A DNA stretch of 64,000 nucleotides from Nautilus pompilius (lineage: Eukaryota > Mollusca > Cephalopoda > Nautilida > Nautilidae). Each line of letters starts with the position of its first letter. The first letter of the stretch is position 1. A program made the position numbers and the translations under genes. Shown here piece by piece: positions 1 to 28,900 of the stretch. The notes below the pieces were generated by a model. The model worked only from the letters and a program-made list of their open reading frames with translations, was not told where the DNA came from and did no database searches. The stretch covers positions 496,001 through 560,000 of the forward strand of contig JACATO010000049.1 of the NCBI GenBank assembly GCA_018389105.1. The letters run 5' to 3'.

Positions 1-665
1 ATGCCAATCCAAAGATGTTTCAAACTGTGCATACTCATGATGTTTTATTTTAAAATTTTTATTTTATTTTTGTTCTTATATTTGTGTGTTCTTTCATTAA
101 TTTGAAATTCCAGAATCATCATCATAAGCTTATTTCTATTAGTGCTAGTAATCACATTTCTTCTCCTCCCCCCCTGGACTTTTCCATGAGGTTTCACAAA
201 CCCATAATCACAGATGCACATATGCACAACAATAACTGCACCCTGCTACCAAAAACATGGAAAGGTTCTCAAAAAATACTTTGCATAAATACTCAAAACT
301 TTTTGAAGAAAATAAAATTTGAGAGTTAATAAAATTGATATGAACCTTGGAAAAGTTAACAGAAAACATGACATCTTTAGTTGAATTAGGGTTAGTCCAG
401 AAAGAAAATAGTCATTTTATTCAAGATTTAAAGCTTTAATAAATCAGTAATAGATACTAAATTAGAGAAACAAATTTACTCATAGTAATAAAGTGCACAA
501 ACAGTAAACAGTCATTGTAAAAGACAACCTATCAATAGTTGAAAACAAACACTTTATATGTAAATAAAATCAACTATGTGGAAAAGTGAATAAAGTATAC
601 ACAGTATAATGAGGAAGCATGAAATTGCTAGGTAATGAGAAAATAGCCTGTGGTAAACATGTTAC
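1..665. other. SPAG17 intron sequence, no exon recognised
   Basis: This AT-rich stretch lies downstream of the last visible SPAG17 exon, whose donor is GTAACA at 665. I found no segment resembling the C-terminal half of SPAG17 on the minus strand, so the next exon is probably outside the window. Confidence 0.5.
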
Positions 666-18797
<18,132 letters not shown>

Positions 18798-18920
18798 TTT
18801 TTAAAATAAGCAATCACTTCCAGATCGTAATTTCTAATGGCAACGCCGCCGCCGTCTCGTTACCAAGGAAACCCCCCCCCCACGGTGAGCATGCGCCAAA
18901 ACATACTACATCCGGTTAAG
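18798..18920. promoter_or_regulatory. Bidirectional SPAG17/MECR promoter
   Basis: Only 123 bases separate the SPAG17 start codon (minus strand, 18797) from the likely MECR start codon (plus strand, 18921). The interval is much more GC-rich than its surroundings and has a 13-base region made almost entirely of C near 18871-18881. It contains an X-box (18859-18872) and a half NRF1-like ATGCGCC near 18891. An ETS-like ACATCCGGTT lies just before the MECR ATG, which sits in an AAGATGGC context similar to YY1-type start sites. Confidence 0.75.
18859..18872. promoter_or_regulatory. RFX X-box (GTTACCAAGGAAAC)
   Basis: The 14-mer matches the RFX inverted-repeat consensus GTNRCC-N(0-3)-RGYAAC with one mismatch (GGAAAC for RGYAAC). 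It lies 62-75 bases upstream of the SPAG17 start codon, the usual distance for X-boxes of ciliary genes. Its position inside the SPAG17 promoter makes a chance match unlikely, but binding is inferred. Confidence 0.75.
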
Positions 18921-20043
18921 ATGGCAGCGGCGAAGTTGTGCAAATTTATTCGAACAAAGCAGATATTGACTATCCGACAAATAACTGTTAAACGACAGTT
19001 TATATCAAAGGTTGAAGAAGCTTTTGCCATAACTTACAGCGATCATGGTGATCCCAAAAACGTTCTTGAAGGAAAAATACTTACTTTGCCTAAAGTTACA
19101 GACAGTGATGTGCTCATCAAGATGCTTGATGGCTTCTGTCAATCCAGCTGACATTAATATGATTCAGGGAACTTATCATTTAAAACCTCCCTTGCCAGCC
19201 ACTGCTGGAAACGAGGGGGTCGGGGAAATTATTGAAGTTGGCAAGAATGTTACGCATTTATGCCCTGGAGACTGGGCGATGCCGGTGTCCGGGGGCTGGG
19301 GAACATGGAGAACGTATGCTGTGTGTCCTGGAACCGAACTGCAGCGTGTGCCTAATGATATACCACTGCTAAGTGCAGCGACTCTTGCTGTTAATCCCTG
19401 CACAGCTTATAGGATGCTTAAAGACTTCGTAGACTTGAAACCCGGTGATGCTCTTATGCAGAATGGGGCTAACAGCGCTGTGGGACAAGCTATCATTCAA
19501 CTCGCAACAGCGAGTGGTATTAAGACAATTAATATCATCAGAAATCGACCAGAGATCGATGTAGTTTCGTCACATTTGAAGAACTTAGGGGCTACTCATG
19601 TGGTTACGCAAGATTTTTGCAAGACGCAAGGCATGAAGCAACTGATTTCAAAACTTTCTAGCCCTCCTAAGCTTGGGCTCAACTGTATTGGTGGGAAGTC
19701 AGCAACCGAGATGCTCAGATACCTCGCACCGAAAAGCGTTATGGTCACTTATGGAGGAATGTCGCGGGAACCGGTTACAGTGCCAACAGGTGTTTTTATT
19801 TTCAAACAAATCAAGCTGGTCGGATTCTGGATGACTCAGTGGAATACTGAAAATAAAGACAACCCCGAGAAGGCCAAAATGATGTCAGAGTTGTGTGATC
19901 TTGTGCGCGAGTGCAGACTTATTCCGCCTGCATGCGAACTGATACCAATTAGATCCTTTAAAAACGCCGTCGTGAAATCACTGGGTGGTTTTGTTGGTCA
20001 GAAGCAAGTGCTAGTCATGAACGACTCTCTTACTGAAGAATAA
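18921..20043 (+). CDS. MECR: MECR, mitochondrial trans-2-enoyl-ACP/CoA reductase; intronless, one-base frame break
   Basis: This zinc-independent MDR-family reductase catalyses the last, NADPH-dependent step of mitochondrial fatty-acid synthesis. Homology runs end to end: NPADINMIQGTYHLKPPLP (its Tyr, near residue 85, is the expected catalytic one), GNEGVGEIIEVG, GTWRTYAV, AATLAVNPCTAYRML, the nucleotide-binding NGANSAVGQAIIQLA, LNCIGGKSATEML, MVTYGG and a C-terminal QKQVLVMND. The N-terminus is rich in K, R, Q and T, like a mitochondrial presequence. The frame shifts once at 19131-19132, where GATGGCTTCT carries one G more than homology requires. As read, translation from 18921 ends after about 77 residues. 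Allowing for that base, the length would be 373 residues, like the human enzyme. There are no introns, although animal MECR is usually multi-exon. An upstream in-frame ATG at 18837 overlaps the X-box, so I prefer 18921. Confidence 0.9.
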
Positions 20044-20113
20044 ATTAATTCTTTATCTAATAATTGCCGCCTAATTCATCGAAACAGCTACGTATAATGG
20101 AAAGGGATCTGTA

Positions 20114-20119
20114 AATAAA
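20114..20119 (+). terminator. MECR poly(A) signal AATAAA
   Basis: A canonical AATAAA lies 70 bases after the MECR stop codon (20041-20043), in the right orientation for a short 3' UTR. Confidence 0.7.
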
Positions 20120-22933
20120 CGAAGCGCTGGTGATAACTTTTAAAATCATAATTAAACGCTAGATTAACATTTGGTTTTAAAGAAACCCCATTATTTTCAT
20201 CGAGAAGACTGTAATGTACATGGCAAAAAACTACTGTAATATGACAGTTTAGATCGATCCCGTTAAAAAAAAAGGATGTGTGGATTTAAGTTTTGCTTGA
20301 AAGCAGAAATGTATAATAGTGAATGAAATGTGTAATTTAATCATTTAAATTTAAAAAATGAAACTTAATTATTAACCACTTTTAGTAAGATAATTATATG
20401 GATTAGTAGAAAATTCTTTAATCTGCAATTTGTCTTGATATTTAGAAAATCTAGTTTTGGATTGAAGTATAGTAGTACAGTCAAACCTCCCATTCTGAAC
20501 ATCTTTGGGACCAACCAAAAATGTTCACTAATTAGAGGGTTCACTAATCAGAAATTATGTTGAAAGTGATAAAACATCAAAATATGTATGAAATTAATCA
20601 CAGATTTATTGTTAAGGACATGAAATAATAAAATTTTTATCAGAAAAAATATGTACACAATCTTTATACACATGAAAAAGTGTAAAATAAAATGTTCATT
20701 GTATATTATTCATTGTTTGTTGCATTGTGAATCGGAACTCTTGAAAGGGACAGTCTGCTGGAGGTGAAAAATATCTTTTTGTTAAATTACAAATAGAGGG
20801 CTGTGGTTTCTTATTGTGTGATATGGCTTTAATGAGACAATTGCCTGATGACTGAGTATGGCTGATATGGCTGAGTGAACAAAATGTATGTTCACTAAAT
20901 AGAATGTCATTTGTATTAAAATTTGATATTTGGGACCAAGAAAAATGTTCACTGTCACAGTAGAGAGTGGTTCACTAATCAGAAAAAAGCCTAAATTTGC
21001 AATGTTAAAGATAGGCGAAATTTGGGACCAGGAAAAAACGTTCACTAACTGGGGTATTCACTATTCGGAGGTGTTCACTAACGGAGGTTTGACTGTACAT
21101 CATTTCTGAAAATGACAAGGTGAGAACTTTTGATGTTTATTTGAAATGTTATTTATTGTTTACTTTAATTAAAATGAATGAAAGACAAAGTTTAAAAGTC
21201 TCATGATTTCGTAACTCAGATGTTTGTTGATGAATGGATCACAGTTGAAATATGATTTTACATTTACTACAAAGTTTAAGTAGTGCATAATTAAATCTAT
21301 GGATAAAATTGAAATTTACTTTCATGGAAGATGAACTGAAAAAAATGTTATATGGGACTATTATTGTTGATCTCTTCAATGTTTTTAAACATAACAGTAC
21401 AACCTATATGACTGAACAATACTCTGGGATTATAACTGAAAATGTATATTTGCATGAAGCCAATGAGGAAGTCTTGTCAGTGTAGATTTCTCATCTACAT
21501 CAGAGGAGATTTAGCACATTTTTGTGAAAGAGACCTTTTTGGTTAACAAGTGTTACTTAATTTTAAAAACTTCAAGCAAATTGCAAAACCACCTAGAGCA
21601 AACAAATAGTTTCAATAATACATGTACTGAATAAAAATTAGTTAAGCTCAAATTTATACTTAACTTCATCAGATTTTCATTGAGGGATACATCATTCCTA
21701 AAAAAAAATTAATTACCCAATGATTCTCTTAAATTACAAAAACTAATAATTATATTTTGTGGATGAAAATTTATTGGTAGTTATCTCCTTGTAAATTTAA
21801 ATGGAAAAAGTTATTTGTTAACACTAAGATAGGAACAAAATGTGTGAAAAACCACCTTGTAAATGTAGAGTAAAAAACGCAAAGCAAAAGTAGCTTTTTA
21901 AATGTAGAGGCTGCTTATTTTTATTAGCTTCATCAAATACAAGCAGAACAAATATAAGTGATGAATTCAGACCATAACAGGATGGAATGAAGTAACAACC
22001 TAAGCTTTGTTATCTTCATAACAAGTAAATTAAACCAGTCCTTAATGTAATAAGAACTACTGTTAAGCAATTTCACAAGAAAAGTTTTAATGAACCATTA
22101 CATGCACTTAGTTTTTAAGTAGTATTTATGGAAATGCTGCTTTATCCACCATATTTCCGAGTATCAAATAAAAAATTATAACTTGCAAAACAAGTTCTTT
22201 TAGATTGTTCTTGCAACAAAACACAAGGTGGATGAATACCTATTAATAATGCCAATACAAATTATTTTCAGCTTACAAATAGTGGACTTTCAAAAATGTT
22301 ATGAGTGATGACAATGCTTATTCACATTTTTAAAATAAGTTTCTTAAAATTGAATCATTTTAACAAAAAATGCATGCATACATATACAGGTGTCACACCT
22401 GCACCACTGCAGATGGGCGATTATTTGATTTTCTGTTCAATGAACTTTCATTCACATAAAAAATAAAGGATAATGAAAATAATATAAAATATACTAAACA
22501 GAAAAAAATTCTGTTAATTTGTTTTCATTTTGCAGAAATATTTCAAGCAGACTATAAAATTACCACAATGAATACAAATAAAAATCTATAGTTCTTATGC
22601 AAGTTTTAATACTTTCTCATTGAGGAATATTAATTTAGTAAAGCACAAGAATCTGAATGAACATTAAATACAGCTTTGAAACTTTCGATACCAAGAATTT
22701 TGCATTATTACATATGATGCAAAATTATTCCAGTCTTCAACATTTCAAACCTCTAGATACATTTTTACATGTTTTTAATTAAAAAAAGATATAGAAATCA
22801 TCTTTAAATAAATTATATTTTACAATTGTTGACATTTAAAGTTAAAACAAGAGAATATGGTCAATAAAAATAATAATTAAACTAGATGATATGTGGAACT
22901 ATCACAGAATACTAGCAGGTTTTGTTCTTTTCA
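20120..22933. other. Intergenic region between the 3' ends of MECR and OSCP1
   Basis: MECR and OSCP1 converge here. Apart from a 618-bp MITE (20478-21095), the sequence is AT-rich and I see no conserved reading frame. Part of it, next to 22933, must be the OSCP1 3' UTR on the minus strand. Confidence 0.6.
20478..21095. mobile_element. MITE with TA target duplication (pogo/Tc1-type ends)
   Basis: Both ends carry the inverted repeat CAGTCAAACCTCC, flanked by TA on each side (20476-20477 and 21096-21097). The inside is non-coding and repeats the motif GTTCACTAA with small changes at least six times. A 618-bp non-autonomous element is the natural reading. Confidence 0.85.
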
Positions 22934-25900
22934 TCATGCATGATCCATCAGATCAAGTAAATCATCTCCATCACATGCTAGCCGGCTGTCCTCTACATTT
23001 AATTCACCCATTATTTTTGTCAGTTCACTAAGATTTTTCTGTGAATGGACAAAAAAAGCTTAATAATAAATGTAAAACATCATTCAAAAATCTATAATGA
23101 TTTAGTAGCCAATACAATATAATATCAAGAGAATACATGCCAGAGCTTCATTAAGCATTATAGTGCTCTTAAAAAAATATGCTTTATTAATTCAAATTCT
23201 TTTTAGACTTAAACCCTCATTTTTTGCATAACCAAGTAATATCTACCTAAACAATGAATTATAAATTTTTACTATAAGCAAGACTTTTTATCAGCTTTAT
23301 TTTATTTGGAGCATCTACAAGGTGGCCCACCCATAAGTCCCCTCAACAACCCCTCTCTGTGTGGGTGCCAGGTTGTGTGAAATATCCTTCCAAGCTAAGG
23401 TGGCTTAATAGTAAAAAATGCAAAACAAACATAAATTTTAGTTTGTAATGTACCACATTGTTGCCCTTTATGTAGATCCCACAGTGAAATAATACAAGTG
23501 GTCAGATCTGGACTGCACAGAAGCCACATTCAGAAAGGTGTTATTTACAAAGTGAATGACTGCTAACGCACAATTTCTGGCCCTCAATCTTGTTGGAAAC
23601 ATACTGACTGTTCTTCTAGTCACTCCATCAATATATATATATATGAGGTGTAGTCAAAAAGTATCCGACCTTTGGCCAAAAAAAAACGAGCAATGTTAAA
23701 AAACTCACCATTTTGATTTAGTTTCCTTCAAAGTATTCGCCTTGGGAGTCTACACACTTCTGCCAGTGTTCCTGCCACTGCTGGAAACATTTCTGGAAAT
23801 CACTTTTTGGGATGCTGTAGAGCTGTGCCATTGAATTTTGCTTAATGTCCTCTTTTGACTCAAATCTTCTCCCTTTGAGTGTTTTTTTGAGCTTTGGGAA
23901 TAGCCAAAAGTCACACGGAGCCAAGTATGGAGAGTGTGGGGCGGAATGAGCGGGTGCGTTGTCATGGTGGAGTTGCCAGTTCTTTGCTGCCCACAGGTCA
24001 GGTCGTTTTCGCCGCACAGCTTCACGAAGGCGACGAAGAACCCCCAGGTAGTATTTTTTGTTAATTGTCTGACCTTGTGGTGCATATTCGTGGTGCACAA
24101 TACCTCTGTAGTCAAAAAAACAGGTCATCATCAGTTTAACATTGCTGTGCACCTGTCTTGCTTTCTTTAGTCTTGGCGAGGATGGATGCTTCCATTGTGA
24201 TGATTGCAATTTTGTTTCAGGGTCATAGCCGTACACCCATGTCTCATTGCCAGTGATGATAGTGTTCATGAAGTTTTGATCTTGGCTAGCACACTCCAGC
24301 ATGTCCTGGGAGATTTCCTTTCTGTTTTATTTCTCCTGGTCAGACAGCAACTTTGTTACGAATTTGGCCGACACCCTCCTCATGCACAAATCTTCTGTTA
24401 TAATTGACTGAACTGGCCCATGGCTGATTCCAACTTCGGCAACAATCTCCTCAATAGTCACACGAAAGTCTTCATAGACTATTCCTCAAACCTTTGCAAT
24501 CATTTTGTCGTTTCTGCTAGTCGATGGTCTGCCACAACGTGGCTCACTGTCCACTGAGGTGCGGCCATCTTTGAACCAGTTGTACCACTCCTTTATTTGT
24601 GTTTTTTCCATAGCATCATCTCCAAAAGCCTTCTGAATCTTCTCGATACTCTGGGCTTGCGTATCACCAAGTTTCTGGCAGAATTTGATACAGTATCTTT
24701 GCTCAATGCGCTCGGTCATCTTGACTCAAAAAGAAAAATCACACAGCACTCTCTTCACGTCTGTACTCAACGCGTCACTGCGGGCGACTGGCGCAACCTA
24801 CAGACACGAAAATTTTTGCGCATGCTCAGGAAGGACGCAGCCACCTAATACCCGTCTGGATTTTGCTCACGCATTATTATTTTGTTCAGACAAATTCAAG
24901 GTCGGATACTTTTTGACTACACCTCGTATACAGACAGATGTGTTCACTGATTCACAGCCCATCAAAAAAAACAACAAACGTCCCAATGATGTGTCAACTG
25001 TTCACTGCAGTCCATATCAAACGGGATAAAGAGACTTATAGTCCACCCTGTGGGCAAACTTGCTAATCTTGTGCAAAAAGGGGCAGTAGACGTTTTAAAA
25101 CCTAGAGTGATTTCTGTTAAAATACTATCTTGAAATTGTAAAATGAGAAAAAGTATTTACAAAACTAAATCGAGCTTTGAATAATTACCTTATTCTAAAG
25201 TTCTTCTGTTCAGTAACCAATTGACAATGCTAAATGCCAAACTTTAAAATAATAGTACAATTTCAGATTGAATATTAAATTAAATTAAACTATGCACAAG
25301 AACTAAAGTGATACATGTAAAACTGAAATAAAATATAGATGATAAAAGCTTTTATTACATTTAACAAGTATCAAATTAAATAAAAATACATTACACACAT
25401 TATGCAGTTACTGAAGAATAAAGTAACTTCTACCTCAATTGAAATTTTATTACCAGCCCATTGTTAATTAATCATTAAAATTTTTTGATAAACTTTAGTT
25501 TTGAAATCATGTAGAGTGACTTCATGGATGTCGGAATTAACTAAATCATTGAATACACATGACAGTATACGCAAGACTTTTCTTCAAGTTCAAATATTGT
25601 ACATGAAAGAAAACAAACAAATCTAAATTTCATAACTGATATTGTTTTTTTTTTATTTTGTTTAAAGAAAAAAGTAATAAATTAATTAAAAGTAGCATGT
25701 AAAGAGAATTAACAAAGTGGGCAAAGGTCAACAAATTCTAAAATTCTGTAGAATTTTCATCATCAACAGCATGTGATGGAATAAAATGTGGTTTGGCTAC
25801 TGGGAACCTCGAGATAAATCTGGCTCTGCTAGACCTCAACTATAGGGGTGTACCATATTTTTCAGCCTTTAAGTCAATACCCCCCTAAAAAGTCCAGGCT

Positions 25901-28900
25901 TTGATACTCTAAATCAACTTATCTATAAATAGAGTCACTGATATTGCTTTAACAAAAAATAAAAAAAGAAAGTTGTATTATTTGCTGAAATAAACTAAAG
26001 TTTTTAATCTGGAACAGACTACAGAAATCATTGCCAAGAATGTTTGCTGATTGGTAAGCAGTCCACTGTTAATGCATTCACAGAAGCATGCAAATTTATC
26101 CAATCAACACCAAGTGCATGCACACCATTACATTCTATCTATCCTAATCATACGCATAAATATCCTCAGCAAATCCTCTGCCTCATCATGAAAATCCCCC
26201 TATATAGTTATGCAAGTTGTGCACGACAGGTTTTAAGCTGGAAGTTTTTAAGTTTGCTGAAGAAAATGGTGATAATATGACTGTGCAAAGGAAATGTGTA
26301 AGGGACTGGCGTAAACTGAAGAATATATTATAGACTACAAAGAAAACCCAGAAAGTAAAGCAAGGTGGACTAACTTGAGGATAAGATGCAGGGATACATG
26401 CTAATCCAACATGCCATGTGTCATGGGCTTAGTACTGTAGAGCTGACACTAAAGGCCAAATAAATTGCAACTGATAATCACTATCTTCACATTTCTCCTT
26501 AGCTTTCTTTCAATGGTGTAAATCATTCACCATGGTGGTTTCCTGGAGGAAACAGAGTAGTTGAGTGGGTTGCCATTCCATGTTGGCCCAGTTGTAAACC
26601 CCAAATGTTGGACAACTTGAAACTGAGCTGAACATCACCTCATGCAATTAAAAAATGAAATTGTGAGTTGAATTCCTGGGTTTGAATGTATTGTAACATT
26701 TCAAAATCAAATGAAAGTGTCAAAGATAGATAAATTGGCTTTTTTAAAATAGACAATTCAATGCAGCACAAATGGCACAAGATCACCTGATGATCAGTCA
26801 TGCACTGATTTTAAAATAGACACCAGGCTTTAGATACCAGAACTAATAATAAAATTTGCAGTTTCAAATCTCTCCATGATTAAAACATGTTGAAAAACTA
26901 TTTCAATGTTCCATTTATCTGTAAGATTGCCTAACAAAGCAGTTCAGTGACATGCACAAGCAGATTATTAATATTCATGAGACTGGAAATACCAGACAAC
27001 AATACAATGCAATGTGATGTGATGTGAAGGATTTGACATAATGTTCTGACTGGTTTAAAGTTTGGCTGACTAGTGTAGTTGATCTAGCCTCATCTTATAC
27101 TTCAAATCAACTTATCTATAAATGAAGGAAAGAAAAATAGAATTAACCAATTCTCCTTATACTCCACTTAGACTTACAGGCCAGAAAATATGGTAATCAT
27201 AAATTTGGATCACTCAATTTATACCATGAAGTTTCCAAAACCAGCAAAATGGAATCGTATGACTAATGCTTACGTCTGTATTTTTCAATTTCCATAAAAT
27301 CAATCAAGGCAGTCATTAACAAGTTAGAAAGCATTCATCAATTAAAATGATAACATTGAAAATTTAGTGACAAGTTGAGATGTATAGAGAGCCTAATTAC
27401 AGAATAAACAGCATAACAAGTGGATCAAGACTGCAAAATATAGTAAATGATTTACAGCAATAGCACAAATGTAGTAGTTAAACATTGTAATTCTAATATG
27501 AGATGGAGGCTGGTTATTTAAAACAAATCTATGCATATTTTATTTTGTTTTCCTAAAAATTGTAACAGTGACCAGAAGAATATATTTATGTAGTAAAGCT
27601 ATATGGAATTCAATAACTATCAACAGTAATTAAAATAAAAAATTATACTTATAAAAATAAACAAAACTCACCTTTGATGCATCAATTTTGATTTCATTAG
27701 GTTTGCTTGTTTCTGCTGGCTTAACTTCAAAATGTCTGTATATATGAAAAAACAATTAGTGCAAGAAGTTTTTAACTGTTCTGAGAGACTTAATAAAAAT
27801 CAGAAAAATATTTAATATTTTCTCTTTAAAAAAACGTTTCTGTCAATTTACATCAATTGAATTAAGGACATGATTAAGAAATAAGGTCAATACTAATTTG
27901 ATGCTTTCAAGAGATTGTTTGAGGTGCAAGGAGAGTAAAACAAACTATATGGGTTATGTTAAAATGCATCAGTAAATAGCTGTGGTTGAGGGCCCAGGTT
28001 ACATTACTGCTGAGATTTAAATCAGTTTGATGAACTCATAGCATTTCTTCTCTCTCCTGTACTAGTCCATCTGTATGGGTTTCTTCTGGGAACTAAAGTT
28101 TTCTCCAACAGCTAAAATGAAGAGTTCTAGTAGGGATTTTTAGGTACCTGGTGTACCCATCATCGATATTCCAATACCCGTGTAACTTTCTTAGTCACCA
28201 AAATTTGTGTTCCACATCTCACCCCTACTACCTACCTGTTCTGAGATGTCTTTAAGACTTCGAGCAAAACTACATTGAAAAATTCTACTGTATTCCTTAA
28301 ATCAGAAGTCAATTTTAAAAATTTACATTAATACATATTTTCAAGTGTTTGTTTGTTAATTTTCCATGGCCGAACTGTAGTAGCAAGAGGCTCCAAATTT
28401 TGGGTGTAGGTACTTCAGAATCTGGGCGAGGCTTTAAGCAACTGCATATCAACCTCAAAGCTGTTTTGAGGCCACTTTTCAAAAGCCTTATAGATTACAC
28501 TTAGTTCACCACACTCGTTTAAAACAGGTGATCTAGCAGCCTCAAACGATAATGAAGGTACCTCAGGATCAAAGAATACCAGAGCTTGGCCTCAAAGGCC
28601 ACCTTTCAAGGTTCAGATTTACTACAGCTCCACAGTACTCATCAACTCCGAAGGGGCTGTAGATTTCAGTTTTTCAACAGTTGGCCTTTAAGGCCATCAT
28701 TGGAAGGTTTTGATATTGTACACACTATAACTTTGAAAACTAAGAATAGAAATTCATTTAGTAGTTTGCTACAGGTTTGTAATAATAAATGAATCAATAT
28801 ATTTTCATTATCTTAGAGGCAAAAATTGCAAAATGATAAAAAAAGAAAAGAAAATTATACATTTTTACATTTTAAACATTTAATTAATTTTTTACTAATG

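Larger units (their letters stand above)
23319..25051. mobile_element. Outer inverted-repeat element interrupted by a mariner
   Basis: The left end reads AAGGTGGCCCACCCATAAGT (near 23318-23337). The right end, on the opposite strand, reads AGGGTGGACTATAAGTCTC (near 25032-25050). They are imperfect inverted repeats surrounding the mariner at 23644-24926. Without the mariner the element would be about 450 bp and non-coding. The ends match less well than those of the inner element, so the exact limits are uncertain. Confidence 0.55.

Noticed and set aside
18837-18920. Upstream in-frame start for MECR at 18837
   Set aside because: The extra residues are not presequence-like, they run through the X-box and a C-rich tract, and the ATG at 18921 has better context and gives the family length.
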